Assembly (NCBI GenBank): GCA_045659745.1 | Contig: JAZRCL010000049.1 | Location: forward strand, 1 to 15,675 | Reading direction: 5' to 3' | Length of the DNA stretch: 15,675 bases | Origin: SVTX01 sp045659745 | GTDB taxonomy: Bacteria > Bacillota > Clostridia > Oscillospirales > CAG-272 | In this document: piece after piece, positions 7,052 to 14,505 of the stretch | Layout: every line of letters starts with the position of its first letter | Numbering within the stretch: position 1 is the first letter of the stretch | Translations under genes and position numbers: made by a program | The notes under the pieces: generated by a model | Seen by the model: the letters and a program-made list of their open reading frames with translations, nothing else | Told to the model about the DNA's origin: nothing | The model's database searches: none

Positions 7052-7080
7052 TTGACTTTTGTGCACTTATATGATAAAAT
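7052..7080 (+). promoter_or_regulatory. Promoter of rimO-pgsA
   Basis: TTGACT (7052-7057), 17-base spacer, TAAAAT (7075-7080), preceded by TGA as an extended -10. It is divergent from the rnpB promoter, with 19 bases between the two -35 boxes, so the two may compete for or share polymerase. Confidence 0.8.
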
Positions 7081-7116
7081 TATATGTTGGATAAATATAA
7101 AAAAGAGGTTTATTTA

Positions 7117-8463
7117 ATGAAAATTGGATTTGTTTCACTTGGCTGTCCCAAAAATCAGCTTGACACAGAAGTAATGCTTCACGAAGTAATGTCGGCGGGC
7201 TACGAGATAACCCCCGAGGATACCGAGGCGGACATTATTATCATAAACACCTGCGCATTCATTGAATCCGCAAAAAAAGAGGCTATCGATAATATTCTTG
7301 ACGTTGCTTGGCTCAAGGAGCACAACGGACTTTCAGGTATAATCGTCACGGGTTGTATGGCAGAACGCTACGGACGCGAGATTCTCGAGGAATTTCCCGA
7401 GGTTGATGCGGTGCTTGGTGTTGGAAGCATACATAATATCGTGCCTGCCATTGAGAGTGTTATAGCTAACCTTAACAAGAAAAAGAATAAGGAAAGATAC
7501 TACTCCTGCGAGGATAAAAACACAGTGCGTCTTGGCGGCGACAGAGTACTCACAACCCCCGAATATGCCGCATACCTCAAGATATCCGAGGGCTGCGACA
7601 ACCGTTGCACCTACTGCGCTATTCCCGACATTCGCGGAAAATTCCGCAGTCGCCCAATGGAAGACCTTATCGCAGAAGCAAAAGAGCTTGACGAGATGGG
7701 TATCAAGGAGCTTACTATTATTGCTCAGGACACTACGAGATACGGAAAAGATCTTTACGGTGAGTACTGTCTTGACAAGCTTCTTCATAAGATTACAGAG
7801 GAAACCAATATACCGTGGATACGCGTGCTCTACTGCTACCCAGACAAGATAACTGAGGGCTTCGTTGCAGAGTTCCGTGACAATCCGAGAATACTCAAAT
7901 ATCTTGATCTTCCCCTTCAGCACATTTCTGACCCTGTTCTCAAGAGAATGAACAGACATGGAAACGGTCAGCTTATTCGTGAAGTTGTGTCCACTCTTCG
8001 CCGCGAGATTCCCGACATAACCATCCGAACAACGTTTATAGTCGGCTTCCCCGGCGAGACCGAGGAGGATTTCTGCGAGCTTGCTGAGTTTATTAAGGAT
8101 GCAAGATTTGAGCGCGCAGGCGTATTTACCTACTCCCGCGAGGAAGGCACCCCTGCATATAACTTTGAAAATCAGATCGACGAGCAGGTAAAGCAGGATA
8201 GAATGGATATTCTTATGCGCAGTCAGCTTGAGATAAATTACGAGCAGAATGAACAGAAAGTCGGTAAGACCGTGACTGTTCTCTGCGAGGACTACGACCC
8301 CGTAAGCGAGTCTTATTTTGGCAGAAGCGCGGCAGACGCCCCCGATATTGACGGAAAGGTATTCTTCAAGTCCGACAGAAAGCTCACCCCCGGTGAATTT
8401 GTAAACGTAAAGATCCGCAAAGTACTTGACTACGACCTCTACGGATTTGCTACAAGTAAATGA
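7117..8463 (+). CDS. rimO: Ribosomal protein S12 methylthiotransferase RimO
   Basis: A 448-residue radical-SAM enzyme that adds a methylthio group to the conserved aspartate of ribosomal protein S12. It has an N-terminal UPF0004 domain whose Cys10 (SLGCPKNQLDTE), Cys46 (NTCAF) and Cys80 (GCMAERY) hold an auxiliary 4Fe-4S cluster. The radical-SAM core has Cys160, Cys164 and Cys167 (SEGCDNRCTYCAIPDIRG), and a C-terminal TRAM domain covers about 380-446. SLGCPKN and AIPDIRGKFRSR are typical of RimO rather than the tRNA enzyme MiaB. The start at 7117 is preferred over an in-frame ATG at 7084, because AGAGG at 7104-7108 lies 8 bases before it, the family starts with MKIGFVSLGC, and the upstream ATG is at the transcription start. 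pgsA follows closely. Confidence 0.96.
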   Translation: MKIGFVSLGCPKNQLDTEVMLHEVMSAGYEITPEDTEADIIIINTCAFIESAKKEAIDNILDVAWLKEHNGLSGIIVTGCMAERYGREILEEFPEVDAVLGVGSIHNIVPAIESVIANLNKKKNKERYYSCEDKNTVRLGGDRVLTTPEYAAYLKISEGCDNRCTYCAIPDIRGKFRSRPMEDLIAEAKELDEMGIKELTIIAQDTTRYGKDLYGEYCLDKLLHKITEETNIPWIRVLYCYPDKITEGFVAEFRDNPRILKYLDLPLQHISDPVLKRMNRHGNGQLIREVVSTLRREIPDITIRTTFIVGFPGETEEDFCELAEFIKDARFERAGVFTYSREEGTPAYNFENQIDEQVKQDRMDILMRSQLEINYEQNEQKVGKTVTVLCEDYDPVSESYFGRSAADAPDIDGKVFFKSDRKLTPGEFVNVKIRKVLDYDLYGFATSK

Positions 8464-8483
8464 GAAAGGCAAGGCAGACAAAT

Positions 8484-9113
8484 ATGAAAATGAATCTTCC
8501 AAACAAACTCACGGTACTTCGACTTATAATGGTACCGATATTTATGGCAGTAATGCTTGTTCCCTGCTTTGCGAATGTAAATTCCACAACAAATGCTATT
8601 CTACAGATAGTTGGAGCGGTGCTTTTTGTTGCCGCATCTCTCACGGATATGCTCGACGGCAAGATCGCAAGAAAACATAATCTCGTGACAGACTTCGGAA
8701 AGTTCCTTGATCCTCTGGCAGATAAGTTTATGGTTATCGGCGCTATGGTCTGCATATTCTACTACAACGCAGTAGTAGCAAACAAAAATCTCGCAACGCT
8801 TTACTTTGCGGCGCTGGTTATCGTCGTATTCCGCGAGCTTGCGGTCACATCTATAAGACTTATCGCGTCCTCAAAGCAGAACGTGGTTATCGCTGCGAAC
8901 ATGCTCGGCAAGATAAAGACCGTCACACAGATAATTGCCGTGGTAGCGGCAATAATTGAGCCTGTTATATATTCCTCTCTCGGACTTTGCGGCTGGGTAT
9001 GCAAATTCCCTCCCTTGACGTTCTTTATGACAGGAGTTATGATAATCTTCACAATCATTTCGGGAATAAACTACATCACGGGCGCATGGAAATACCTCGA
9101 CCCCGAAAAATAA
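8484..9113 (+). CDS. pgsA: CDP-diacylglycerol-glycerol-3-phosphate 3-phosphatidyltransferase
   Basis: A 209-residue integral membrane enzyme that makes phosphatidylglycerol phosphate, the first committed step of phosphatidylglycerol and cardiolipin synthesis. The CDP-alcohol phosphatidyltransferase signature is intact: Asp55, Asp58-Gly59, Ala62-Arg63, Gly72, Asp76 and Asp80 (TDMLDGKIAR then GKFLDPLAD). Several hydrophobic membrane segments follow. The start at 8484 gives the usual N-terminus (MKMNLPNKLTVLR), with AAGG at 8471-8474 nine bases upstream. An in-frame ATG at 8460 overlapping the rimO stop has no good ribosome binding site. It is the second gene after rimO, a common clostridial pair, and the transcript ends at the hairpin that overlaps its stop codon. 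Confidence 0.94.
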   Translation: MKMNLPNKLTVLRLIMVPIFMAVMLVPCFANVNSTTNAILQIVGAVLFVAASLTDMLDGKIARKHNLVTDFGKFLDPLADKFMVIGAMVCIFYYNAVVANKNLATLYFAALVIVVFRELAVTSIRLIASSKQNVVIAANMLGKIKTVTQIIAVVAAIIEPVIYSSLGLCGWVCKFPPLTFFMTGVMIIFTIISGINYITGAWKYLDPEK

Positions 9114-9140
9114 AAAAATGCGGAGCAATCCGCATTTTTT
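9113..9140. terminator. Bidirectional terminator after pgsA
   Basis: AAAAAATGCGGA (9113-9124), GCAA loop, TCCGCATTTTTT (9129-9140). The A and T tracts on both sides let it end pgsA (plus) and the converging lipoprotein gene (minus), whose stop lies 8 bases away. The stem begins inside the pgsA stop codon. Confidence 0.92.
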
Positions 9141-9148
9141 TATTGCAT

Positions 9149-9733
9149 TTATTCTGCCGTGTAGCCCCAATTTACCTCGATACCCGAGCTCCAGTTGCTT
9201 TCCCACTCGGCAGGCTTACTGTCAGCCTCGCAGTTCAAGGTAAGATTGCTGCATCCTTTGAAAAGATCACCGCCAACGTAATCTACACTCGCGGGAATAG
9301 TCACCGTCTTAAGAGACCTACAACCCGAAAATACGTAAAATCCTATTTCCTTAACACTTGAAGGAATATTGATGCTTTCAAGATTGTTGCAATTAAGAAA
9401 AGCTCTATGCCATATTCCTGTCACACTTGTGGGTAATGTGATGCTTTTTACCGTCTGACATTTGTTAAATGCTCCGTCGCCTATTTGTGTGACGGGCAAA
9501 CCGTTATATGTTTCGGGAATAACTATGTTCTCACACGTGCATTTAGCAACGCTTACGAGCTTATACGACTGTCCGTCATCGTTAAGCTTATATATCAGCT
9601 CCTCAGTGCATACGTCTGATGCTTCGCCTGAGGGAAGCTCTGTAGGTTGCTCAGCATTATTTTTGTTCGAGCACGCGACAAGAGAGATTATCAATGCAGC
9701 CGCGAGAATACAAATTATTATAGCTTTTTTCAT
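9149..9733 (-). CDS. Small BspA-type leucine-rich-repeat lipoprotein
   Basis: A 194-residue predicted surface lipoprotein. MKKAIIICIL... is a lipoprotein signal peptide ending in the lipobox LVAC, so Cys21 should be lipidated and the protein anchored on the outer face of the membrane. After a polar linker come three to four LRR_5 (BspA/Treponema pallidum type) repeats of about 23 residues, recognisable from IGDGAF..C, SITLPTSV..I, INIPSSVKEIG, VFSGCRSL and VTIPASV. The C-terminal PAEWESNWSSG region is typical of such proteins. Members of this family often bind proteins or host and food polymers at the surface; the ligand here is unknown. The ATG at 9731-9733 is preferred because AGGATGG lies 5 bases before it; the ATG three codons upstream has no usable site. 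It is a single-gene unit with a consensus promoter and a terminator. Confidence 0.87.
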   Translation of the reverse strand: MKKAIIICILAAALIISLVACSNKNNAEQPTELPSGEASDVCTEELIYKLNDDGQSYKLVSVAKCTCENIVIPETYNGLPVTQIGDGAFNKCQTVKSITLPTSVTGIWHRAFLNCNNLESINIPSSVKEIGFYVFSGCRSLKTVTIPASVDYVGGDLFKGCSNLTLNCEADSKPAEWESNWSSGIEVNWGYTAE

Positions 9734-9765
9734 TTTATCCATCCTAGTTTTTATTTTACTATGGT

Positions 9766-9794
9766 ATTATAACATTTTTATACCCGATTGTCAA
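9766..9794 (-). promoter_or_regulatory. Promoter of the LRR lipoprotein gene
   Basis: On the minus strand TTGACA (9789-9794), 17-base spacer, TATAAT (9766-9771) with TGT before the -10. This is a perfect consensus with extended -10. It lies in the short gap after the stop codon of the ATPase gene, so the lipoprotein is transcribed independently. Confidence 0.88.
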
Positions 9795-9808
9795 GCAAAA
9801 AGCCTGCG

Positions 9809-10870
9809 TCAGTCAAATAAACTTTTACAAAAATCCTCACTGAATTTTTCAAGGCTTTGAAAGTCCATAGCCGACTTGTATATCTGCTCAAGCTCAAAGT
9901 GATGCTTCCCCGCACGCTCAAGTTCGCCCTCGGCGCCTTTGGCACACATCTGCAAAAGCCGCCTGCAATATTTTTTCTCCTTTTTGTTCTGCTCGTGACT
10001 GTCCGAGAAATAAAATCTTTCCATATTTACGATACTTATCTTGTCATTATATTTTTCTCTTGAGTCATTTGACAAGGCAGTTTCTTTTACAAACCAAAGC
10101 TTTGCATCCTCAAAATAAATTCCGTCAAGCTCGCGGTAATATATTGGGCTTTGAGCTATACGGACAAAAAGATTTTTCTGCTTTGCAGATTCAAGTATGG
10201 CTCGTAAATACTCCTCTGAACCATAATCTCCGACAATAAGATATATCCTGTCCGCTCTCTCCTCAAATGTCTCCAGATGCGCCTGACCCAGCATTCCTAT
10301 GCAGTTGATAAGCGCAGGCAGAGAGGAATAAGACTCCCCACTTGGTATTTTTTTCATCAGTCTTGCCACCGCTCCGTTCATTTTTTCAATATTAACTTTT
10401 GATTTGCCGTATGAATTATATACCTCGTTCAGATTTCCGCAGGCTCTCAGATAAGCGTACGCCGTATCGTAGCACTGACTCTTTGTTTGAGATAGCTCCC
10501 TTATTTTATCCCCGTTTTTCTTTAGTATTTTTCTGTCCCAGAAACGCCCCGTGTTTATTATCTCCTCCCGCACTCCCGGGAGTCTTTCTATGTACGGATG
10601 TGGAAACGTTCCGTCGATGATTCCAACCTGCTCGCCACCGCAGTCAAACATTACGCCATCAAGCGAGGTGTGATCGGATGAGCAAAAATATCTCTCAACG
10701 TACCCACCCCGCGCCTCTGCCATATCGGCTACCCGCCTCATAAACGTGCTTTTACCAGTACCGGGACCGCCCTTGATAATAAAAAGTCTGTCAACCCTCT
10801 CGAAACATTCCTTATAATAATTTTTGAATCCATCCGCGGAATTTGACGCGGCAAAAAAACTCATAGACAT
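9809..10870 (-). CDS. P-loop ATPase resembling the PRK06851 group
   Basis: A 353-residue cytoplasmic protein of unknown biological role. A clean Walker A (GGPGTGKS, residues 34-41) follows the hydrophobic strand RLFIIK. The surrounding pattern (FFAASNSADGF, CSSDHTSLDGV, GIIDGTFPHPY, EEIINTGRFWD) resembles an uncharacterised Firmicutes ATPase group I know as PRK06851; this assignment is from memory. The second half (about 205-270) repeats the plan: RIYLIVGDYGSEEY stands where a second P-loop would be, then SPIYYRELDGIYFE. Its Walker lysine is absent. The start at 10870 is chosen because GGGGGAG lies 8 bases before it; an in-frame ATG eight codons upstream would place that site inside the gene. 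It lies downstream of spoIIIA on the same strand, but a terminator separates them. Confidence 0.82.
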   Translation of the reverse strand: MSMSFFAASNSADGFKNYYKECFERVDRLFIIKGGPGTGKSTFMRRVADMAEARGGYVERYFCSSDHTSLDGVMFDCGGEQVGIIDGTFPHPYIERLPGVREEIINTGRFWDRKILKKNGDKIRELSQTKSQCYDTAYAYLRACGNLNEVYNSYGKSKVNIEKMNGAVARLMKKIPSGESYSSLPALINCIGMLGQAHLETFEERADRIYLIVGDYGSEEYLRAILESAKQKNLFVRIAQSPIYYRELDGIYFEDAKLWFVKETALSNDSREKYNDKISIVNMERFYFSDSHEQNKKEKKYCRRLLQMCAKGAEGELERAGKHHFELEQIYKSAMDFQSLEKFSEDFCKSLFD

Positions 10871-10901
10871 CAATATTTCTCCCCCAAAAAGCATTCAATA
10901 C

Positions 10902-10931
10902 ATTATATGCTATGTGATCTGCGCAAGTGAA
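10902..10931 (-). promoter_or_regulatory. Possible promoter of the ATPase gene
   Basis: On the minus strand TATAAT (10902-10907) is preceded, 18 bases upstream, by TTCACT (10926-10931), a weak -35. The -10 is convincing and the -35 less so. The leader to the start codon would be about 25 bases. Confidence 0.5.
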
Positions 10932-10964
10932 GGACTTGTTTTATTATTCGTCGCGCAATCACAC

Positions 10965-11003
10965 AAAAAGCCGTCACGGACAAATGTGCCGTGACGGCTT
11001 TTT
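10965..11003 (-). terminator. Terminator of the spoIIIA operon
   Basis: A 15-base perfect stem: 10965-10979 pairs with 10989-11003 (core GCCGTCACGG / CCGTGACGGC), with A and T tracts on both sides. It lies 13 bases after the spoIIIAH stop and would end the operon here. Confidence 0.93.
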
Positions 11004-11016
11004 TATGTAAAAACGA

Positions 11017-11631
11017 TTATGCTTTTGCAACTATGGAAATGTTGACGGGCTCAATAGCCGCCTGCTCGTAGACCACAGCGTTTATCTGCGCAAGCTGAGC
11101 GGGTGTGAGCTTGCCGTCCTCGCTCTTTACAACGATATTCGCGCTATCTCCGCTGATTACCGCAACGCACTTCTCAAAACCCTTGGATACGAGTATAGAC
11201 TCAATATTAGCCTCCTGCTGCATCTCAAGAGAGATCTGCGAGATCTCCGCAGCCGCCTCTGCCTTTACCTGCTCGGTGGCGCTTGAATTATCAATGACTG
11301 CTTGAAGCACCTCAAGAGCCTCGTCTCTCGCTCTCTGACGACTTACTTGTATAGATGAAAAATAGCTGTCTGCAGATGTATCAGTGTTGGGAGTGGATGT
11401 GCTCTGCTCGTTTGATGTGCCGTCGGACGTGGGATCCTTGGTATTATCAAGAATACCAACCATTCCGTCACCGCCGTTATAGTCGTAGCCACCGTCGTTG
11501 TCTCTGAATATCAGCCAATTTGCCAATACCGCAACACCGATAAGCACCACCGCGCTTGCTATGACAAGATTTTTCTTGCCTATCTTCTGAAAAAATTTCT
11601 TAACCGAGTCCATTGAATCCTTAAATGCCAT
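11017..11631 (-). CDS. spoIIIAH: Stage III sporulation protein AH
   Basis: A 204-residue bitopic mother-cell protein. Its extracellular domain pairs with the forespore protein SpoIIQ across the intermembrane space and forms part of the feeding-tube channel. A short basic cytoplasmic segment (FFQKIGKK) is followed by one membrane helix (about 21-42) and a polar Asp/Ser/Thr-rich linker. A C-terminal YscJ/FliF-like ring-building domain (about 95-204) contains the typical QVSRQRARDEALEVLQ and MQQEANIESILVSKGFEKCV segments. The start at 11631 has AGGAGGG 8 bases upstream, better than an in-frame ATG 13 codons earlier. It is last in the operon. The 108-base gap from spoIIIAG is by far the largest in the operon and contains a promoter-like element. 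Confidence 0.95.
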   Translation of the reverse strand: MAFKDSMDSVKKFFQKIGKKNLVIASAVVLIGVAVLANWLIFRDNDGGYDYNGGDGMVGILDNTKDPTSDGTSNEQSTSTPNTDTSADSYFSSIQVSRQRARDEALEVLQAVIDNSSATEQVKAEAAAEISQISLEMQQEANIESILVSKGFEKCVAVISGDSANIVVKSEDGKLTPAQLAQINAVVYEQAAIEPVNISIVAKA

Positions 11632-11696
11632 TACTGTGCCCTCCTGAATATAGGTTATTTTTGACGGCATCTGCCCGCCGCTCTTTTTGCTTGGTA

Positions 11697-11726
11697 TATT
11701 ATATTTGAGTCATATCCAACTTATGC
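11697..11726 (-). promoter_or_regulatory. Possible internal promoter before spoIIIAH
   Basis: On the minus strand GCATA (11722-11726), an 18-base spacer and TATAATA (11697-11703) lie in the gap before spoIIIAH. The pair fits the general form of sigma-F/G-type promoters (GHATR, then CATNHTA, one mismatch). The -10 also matches sigma-A but lacks a correctly spaced TTGACA. It could equally be chance in AT-rich DNA. Confidence 0.3.
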
Positions 11727-11739
11727 CAAAAGTATAAAA

Positions 11740-12258
11740 TTAAATTACGTATATTCTCGTCAGCGGCAATCCGTATGCCGAGGAGAGCAACGCGGATATC
11801 TCGTCCTTCCTTGACTGAGTGACCGACGACGGACAAATTATCCCTATTCCTGACAATGCGGGAAATTTCTGCCCAAGATATAACGCCTGAGCATTTGAGC
11901 CGCTCCCTACTATGACGTACTCCTCTTTTCTGTCACCGTCCGAGCTTGTGTTTGAGTTTTGCGCGTATATAATCTCTCCCGACGACTCAAAATCCAGCAA
12001 AACGTATATGTCCCCCACACCGATCAGTCTCTCACAGCTCGCTTTAATGCTTGACGCAAGCGCCGTCTTGTACGCTTCAAAGCCCTCGGCATTGCGAATA
12101 TACTCGTCATTTGGCTCCTCTTCCTGCTTATTTTTGGAGGCTCCGCTACCTATTATAAGCATAATTATTCCAACCACGAATGCGCAAATAACTATCCATA
12201 GCGCACCGCTCTTTCTCATGTGTCTGAGTGCTCCCGACACTTCTTCTTTTTTCTGCAT
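11740..12258 (-). CDS. spoIIIAG: Stage III sporulation protein AG
   Basis: A 172-residue protein that in B. subtilis assembles into a large ring in the outer forespore membrane region. A cytoplasmic stretch of about 17 residues precedes one membrane helix (about 18-40, LWIVICAFVVGIIMLIIG). A low-complexity linker and the ring-building domain follow (GVGDIYVLLDFES ... GIGIICPSSVTQSRKDEISALLSSAYGLP). It is shorter than the B. subtilis protein (about 229), mostly in the linker and the insert between strands. GGGGGA lies a few bases before the ATG, directly after the spoIIIAF stop. Confidence 0.93.
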   Translation of the reverse strand: MQKKEEVSGALRHMRKSGALWIVICAFVVGIIMLIIGSGASKNKQEEEPNDEYIRNAEGFEAYKTALASSIKASCERLIGVGDIYVLLDFESSGEIIYAQNSNTSSDGDRKEEYVIVGSGSNAQALYLGQKFPALSGIGIICPSSVTQSRKDEISALLSSAYGLPLTRIYVI

Positions 12259-12267
12259 ATATCCCCC

Positions 12268-12735
12268 TTATCCTATTGCAGTTATGACCTCACAGTCAAA
12301 TATCTTCTCAAAATATACCTCAAATTTTGCCGTATCCTTAAAAGCCGCGCTCCGCGGCAGTTCAATATATATTTTCTCCAAGGCAGGCTCATCAATATCA
12401 TTTTTATACGTCACAGATACCCTGCGCGCAGAAACGCCAAATGTCGCCTCAAGCTCTGCGCAGATATACTCCTTTATCGCCCCCTCACCGTAATCCTTGA
12501 GATAATCCTCCCACTCGTCCTGATATTCCTCAGACGGTATATCGGGTACGTAAAGAGTTATATCAAGCTCGAGTATAAAATTTATCACACCCACCGCAGG
12601 TCTTGCCATAATACAGATAATACACAGTCCCGCAATAAATTTCTGATGTCCCCTGAGGCTTTCGCTCGGCACAATGAAGCACACTATCGTGGCAAGAATG
12701 GCGCAAATTATGAGACCTAACAAATATTCCTTCAT
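12268..12735 (-). CDS. spoIIIAF: Stage III sporulation protein AF
   Basis: A 155-residue mother-cell membrane protein of the SpoIIIA channel complex. Two N-terminal hydrophobic helices (about 4-22 and 31-50, including LLGLIICAILATIVCFIVP) are followed by a soluble C-terminal domain that resembles a ring-building fold (SARRVSVTYKND ... EKIYIELP). The start at 12735 has GAGGAG 7 bases upstream, and the site begins at the spoIIIAE stop codon (11-base gap). A longer frame to 12810 would run into spoIIIAE and lacks a site. It is shorter than the B. subtilis protein (about 206). Confidence 0.92.
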   Translation of the reverse strand: MKEYLLGLIICAILATIVCFIVPSESLRGHQKFIAGLCIICIMARPAVGVINFILELDITLYVPDIPSEEYQDEWEDYLKDYGEGAIKEYICAELEATFGVSARRVSVTYKNDIDEPALEKIYIELPRSAAFKDTAKFEVYFEKIFDCEVITAIG

Positions 12736-12746
12736 TTTATATCTCC

Positions 12747-13895
12747 TCACGCAATTGCGGGCGCGGTGGTGCAAAGCGTTGCCATTGCTACAAAGAACAC
12801 AAGAGAGCACATTATCGCGACTCCCTCAAGAATCCCGTAAAGCTCGGATACCTCTGAAAACAGCTTATGCTCCCCCGTCATACCAAGCATTCCCGATAAG
12901 CTTCCAAGCATACCGTATATACTCCGCATAAGCCATAGCTCAATTATCACAGGAAGTAGCAAAAGCAATAAAATGATTATTCCTCCAACACCCACAGCGC
13001 CCCTTATAAGCTCCACGCTTGACGCAAGCGTGCCAATACTTGACGACACCGCGCCCCCCGTCACAGGAATACTGCCGAGAAACATTTTCGCGCCCTTGAT
13101 AGCCATACTATCCGCCTTGGACGCGATAACTGTCTGCGAGGATAAGGACATACTCAGTATTGAGGTAATTATCCCCAGAGCAGTCAAAAACGTCTTTTTG
13201 ACCGAGCCACTTACGTTGCCCACCCAGATGTCCGACGTAATACCTGACACAAAGCTTAAGGCTAGACAAAAGCAAAACAGGGGTATCACTACCACGCCCG
13301 ATATAAATTCAATAATGCCTAATGTCACAAGAAGTCCCGAGCTTGATTTGAATGCCGCGCTAACGTTTCCTCCCATTGTATAAAGCGTTGCTGACAGCGG
13401 CACAAGCGCGGATATTATCCCGCTTATCCTTAAGAAAAACTCTTTTACGTCCTCAAGCACGGATATTGCCACTCCACCAATAGCGCAAAACACTACCAAA
13501 CGCGAGCATATATCAAACGCACGCGACGCGCTCGGCGAGAGATGCGCCGACATAAGCCCACCGAGAGATGACAAAACTACAAGCCCCAATAGAAGCGCTA
13601 CGTGAGGAATAATATTTACAATTGCCGAGCCCAAGCAGCTTATGACCGCGGACAAAAGATACTCCACTCCACTCATCTCGCTTACCGCGTCGGCAACCTT
13701 GTCCGCATCATTTGAGTATATATTCTCGGGCAAAAGCTGCTTTGTGTCGTCGGGCAGACCGTCTAAAAAATTTTCATATCCGTCCGGCATCGTATTCTCC
13801 TTCGCTCCAACAAGAACAAAAAACACGCCTGACAGTAAAAAAACAGACAGTATACCAAACAGAATTTTTATCAACCTTTTTTTGTTTAATTTCAT
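12747..13895 (-). CDS. spoIIIAE: Stage III sporulation protein AE
   Basis: A 382-residue polytopic membrane protein, the largest of the SpoIIIA complex and a candidate pore or transport component. A signal-like N-terminal helix (about 10-30) is followed by an extracytoplasmic segment and many hydrophobic helices. Conserved spoIIIAE-type stretches include SVLEDVKEFFLRISGIISALVPL-type helices and GSIPVTGGAVSSSIGTLASS. The start is the ATG at 13893-13895, which overlaps the spoIIIAD stop (ATGA). A longer frame reaching 14036 is only spoIIIAD read in another frame. Translation is probably coupled to spoIIIAD. Confidence 0.94.
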   Translation of the reverse strand: MKLNKKRLIKILFGILSVFLLSGVFFVLVGAKENTMPDGYENFLDGLPDDTKQLLPENIYSNDADKVADAVSEMSGVEYLLSAVISCLGSAIVNIIPHVALLLGLVVLSSLGGLMSAHLSPSASRAFDICSRLVVFCAIGGVAISVLEDVKEFFLRISGIISALVPLSATLYTMGGNVSAAFKSSSGLLVTLGIIEFISGVVVIPLFCFCLALSFVSGITSDIWVGNVSGSVKKTFLTALGIITSILSMSLSSQTVIASKADSMAIKGAKMFLGSIPVTGGAVSSSIGTLASSVELIRGAVGVGGIIILLLLLLPVIIELWLMRSIYGMLGSLSGMLGMTGEHKLFSEVSELYGILEGVAIMCSLVFFVAMATLCTTAPAIA

Positions 13896-14284
13896 ATCAT
13901 TTGTACCAAGTCCTCGGCTATTGTTATAAGCTCCTCGATAAGCGGCAATGCAATTATAAGCATCTCTATCTTGCCTGCGAGCTCGGCATATCCCGCAATA
14001 GTCTGCTCTCCGCAATCCCTGCAAACCGAGGCGCATATATGCGTCAGAAATGCAATACCTAAAGCCTTGAGCATTACCGACAGATATGTATTTATCTGCG
14101 TCCCCTCGGAAATATCCGTGATAAATTCAATAAGCGGCGACGCGATTATCATCACCCCCCCCGCAAGTATCGCGGCGGAGACCACCTTAACTATTCCCGA
14201 AAAATCCTTGTTCGCGCTCTTTATCACTACCGCGACACACGCGCACATTATCGCTATACCGAGTATTTTGACTATATCCTGCAT
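13892..14284 (-). CDS. spoIIIAD: Stage III sporulation protein AD
   Basis: A 130-residue membrane protein with four hydrophobic segments, belonging to the SpoIIIAC/AD family and close to the B. subtilis length (133). KDFSGIVKVVSAAI, ALGIAFLTHICASVCRDCGE and AELAGKIEMLIIALPL are typical. Its ATG shares one base with the spoIIIAC stop (TAATG) and its stop overlaps the spoIIIAE start (ATGA), so three genes are translationally linked. The exact role in the channel is not established. Confidence 0.95.
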   Translation of the reverse strand: MQDIVKILGIAIMCACVAVVIKSANKDFSGIVKVVSAAILAGGVMIIASPLIEFITDISEGTQINTYLSVMLKALGIAFLTHICASVCRDCGEQTIAGYAELAGKIEMLIIALPLIEELITIAEDLVQMI

Positions 14285-14478
14285 TAAAATCCGAATACTG
14301 AGCGCACAAGAGAAAACAGCTCGTCTATCTCCTGAACGAGCATAATAAGCACAACTATAATTCCCGATACGGTGACAAGCATAGCCTGCTCGTCCCTACC
14401 CGATTTGGCAAGTATCTGCGAGGCAGCCGAGACGAGAATTCCCACCCCGGCAACCTTTAGTACAATTGCAATATCCAA
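14284..14478 (-). CDS. spoIIIAC: Stage III sporulation protein AC
   Basis: A 64-residue membrane protein with two hydrophobic helices (about 5-22 and 33-50), the normal length for SpoIIIAC; it is related to the first part of SpoIIIAD. It begins with a TTG codon at 14476-14478. No in-frame ATG or GTG is available, AGG lies 8 bases before the TTG, and the N-terminus DIAIVLKVAGVGILV matches the family. The AKSGRDEQAMLVTVSG loop is characteristic. Use of TTG may lower its output relative to its neighbours (inference). Confidence 0.92.
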   Translation of the reverse strand: MDIAIVLKVAGVGILVSAASQILAKSGRDEQAMLVTVSGIIVVLIMLVQEIDELFSLVRSVFGF

Positions 14479-14505
14479 ATTTGTTTCCTTTCCTTTCTGA
14501 ATTTA

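Noticed and set aside
6812..7117. A 101-codon plus-strand frame over the rnpB 5' region
   Set aside because: It lies opposite the conserved RNase P RNA core and the rnpB promoter, and no protein family is visible.
7333..8502. A 389-codon open frame antisense to rimO
   Set aside because: It has the same in-register cause as over ppdK; no family is recognisable and it crosses the rimO/pgsA junction.
13896..14036. A 47-codon upstream extension of spoIIIAE
   Set aside because: This is spoIIIAD sequence in another frame; the ATGA overlap at 13892-13895 and the signal-like MKLNKKRLIKILF start fit the family.
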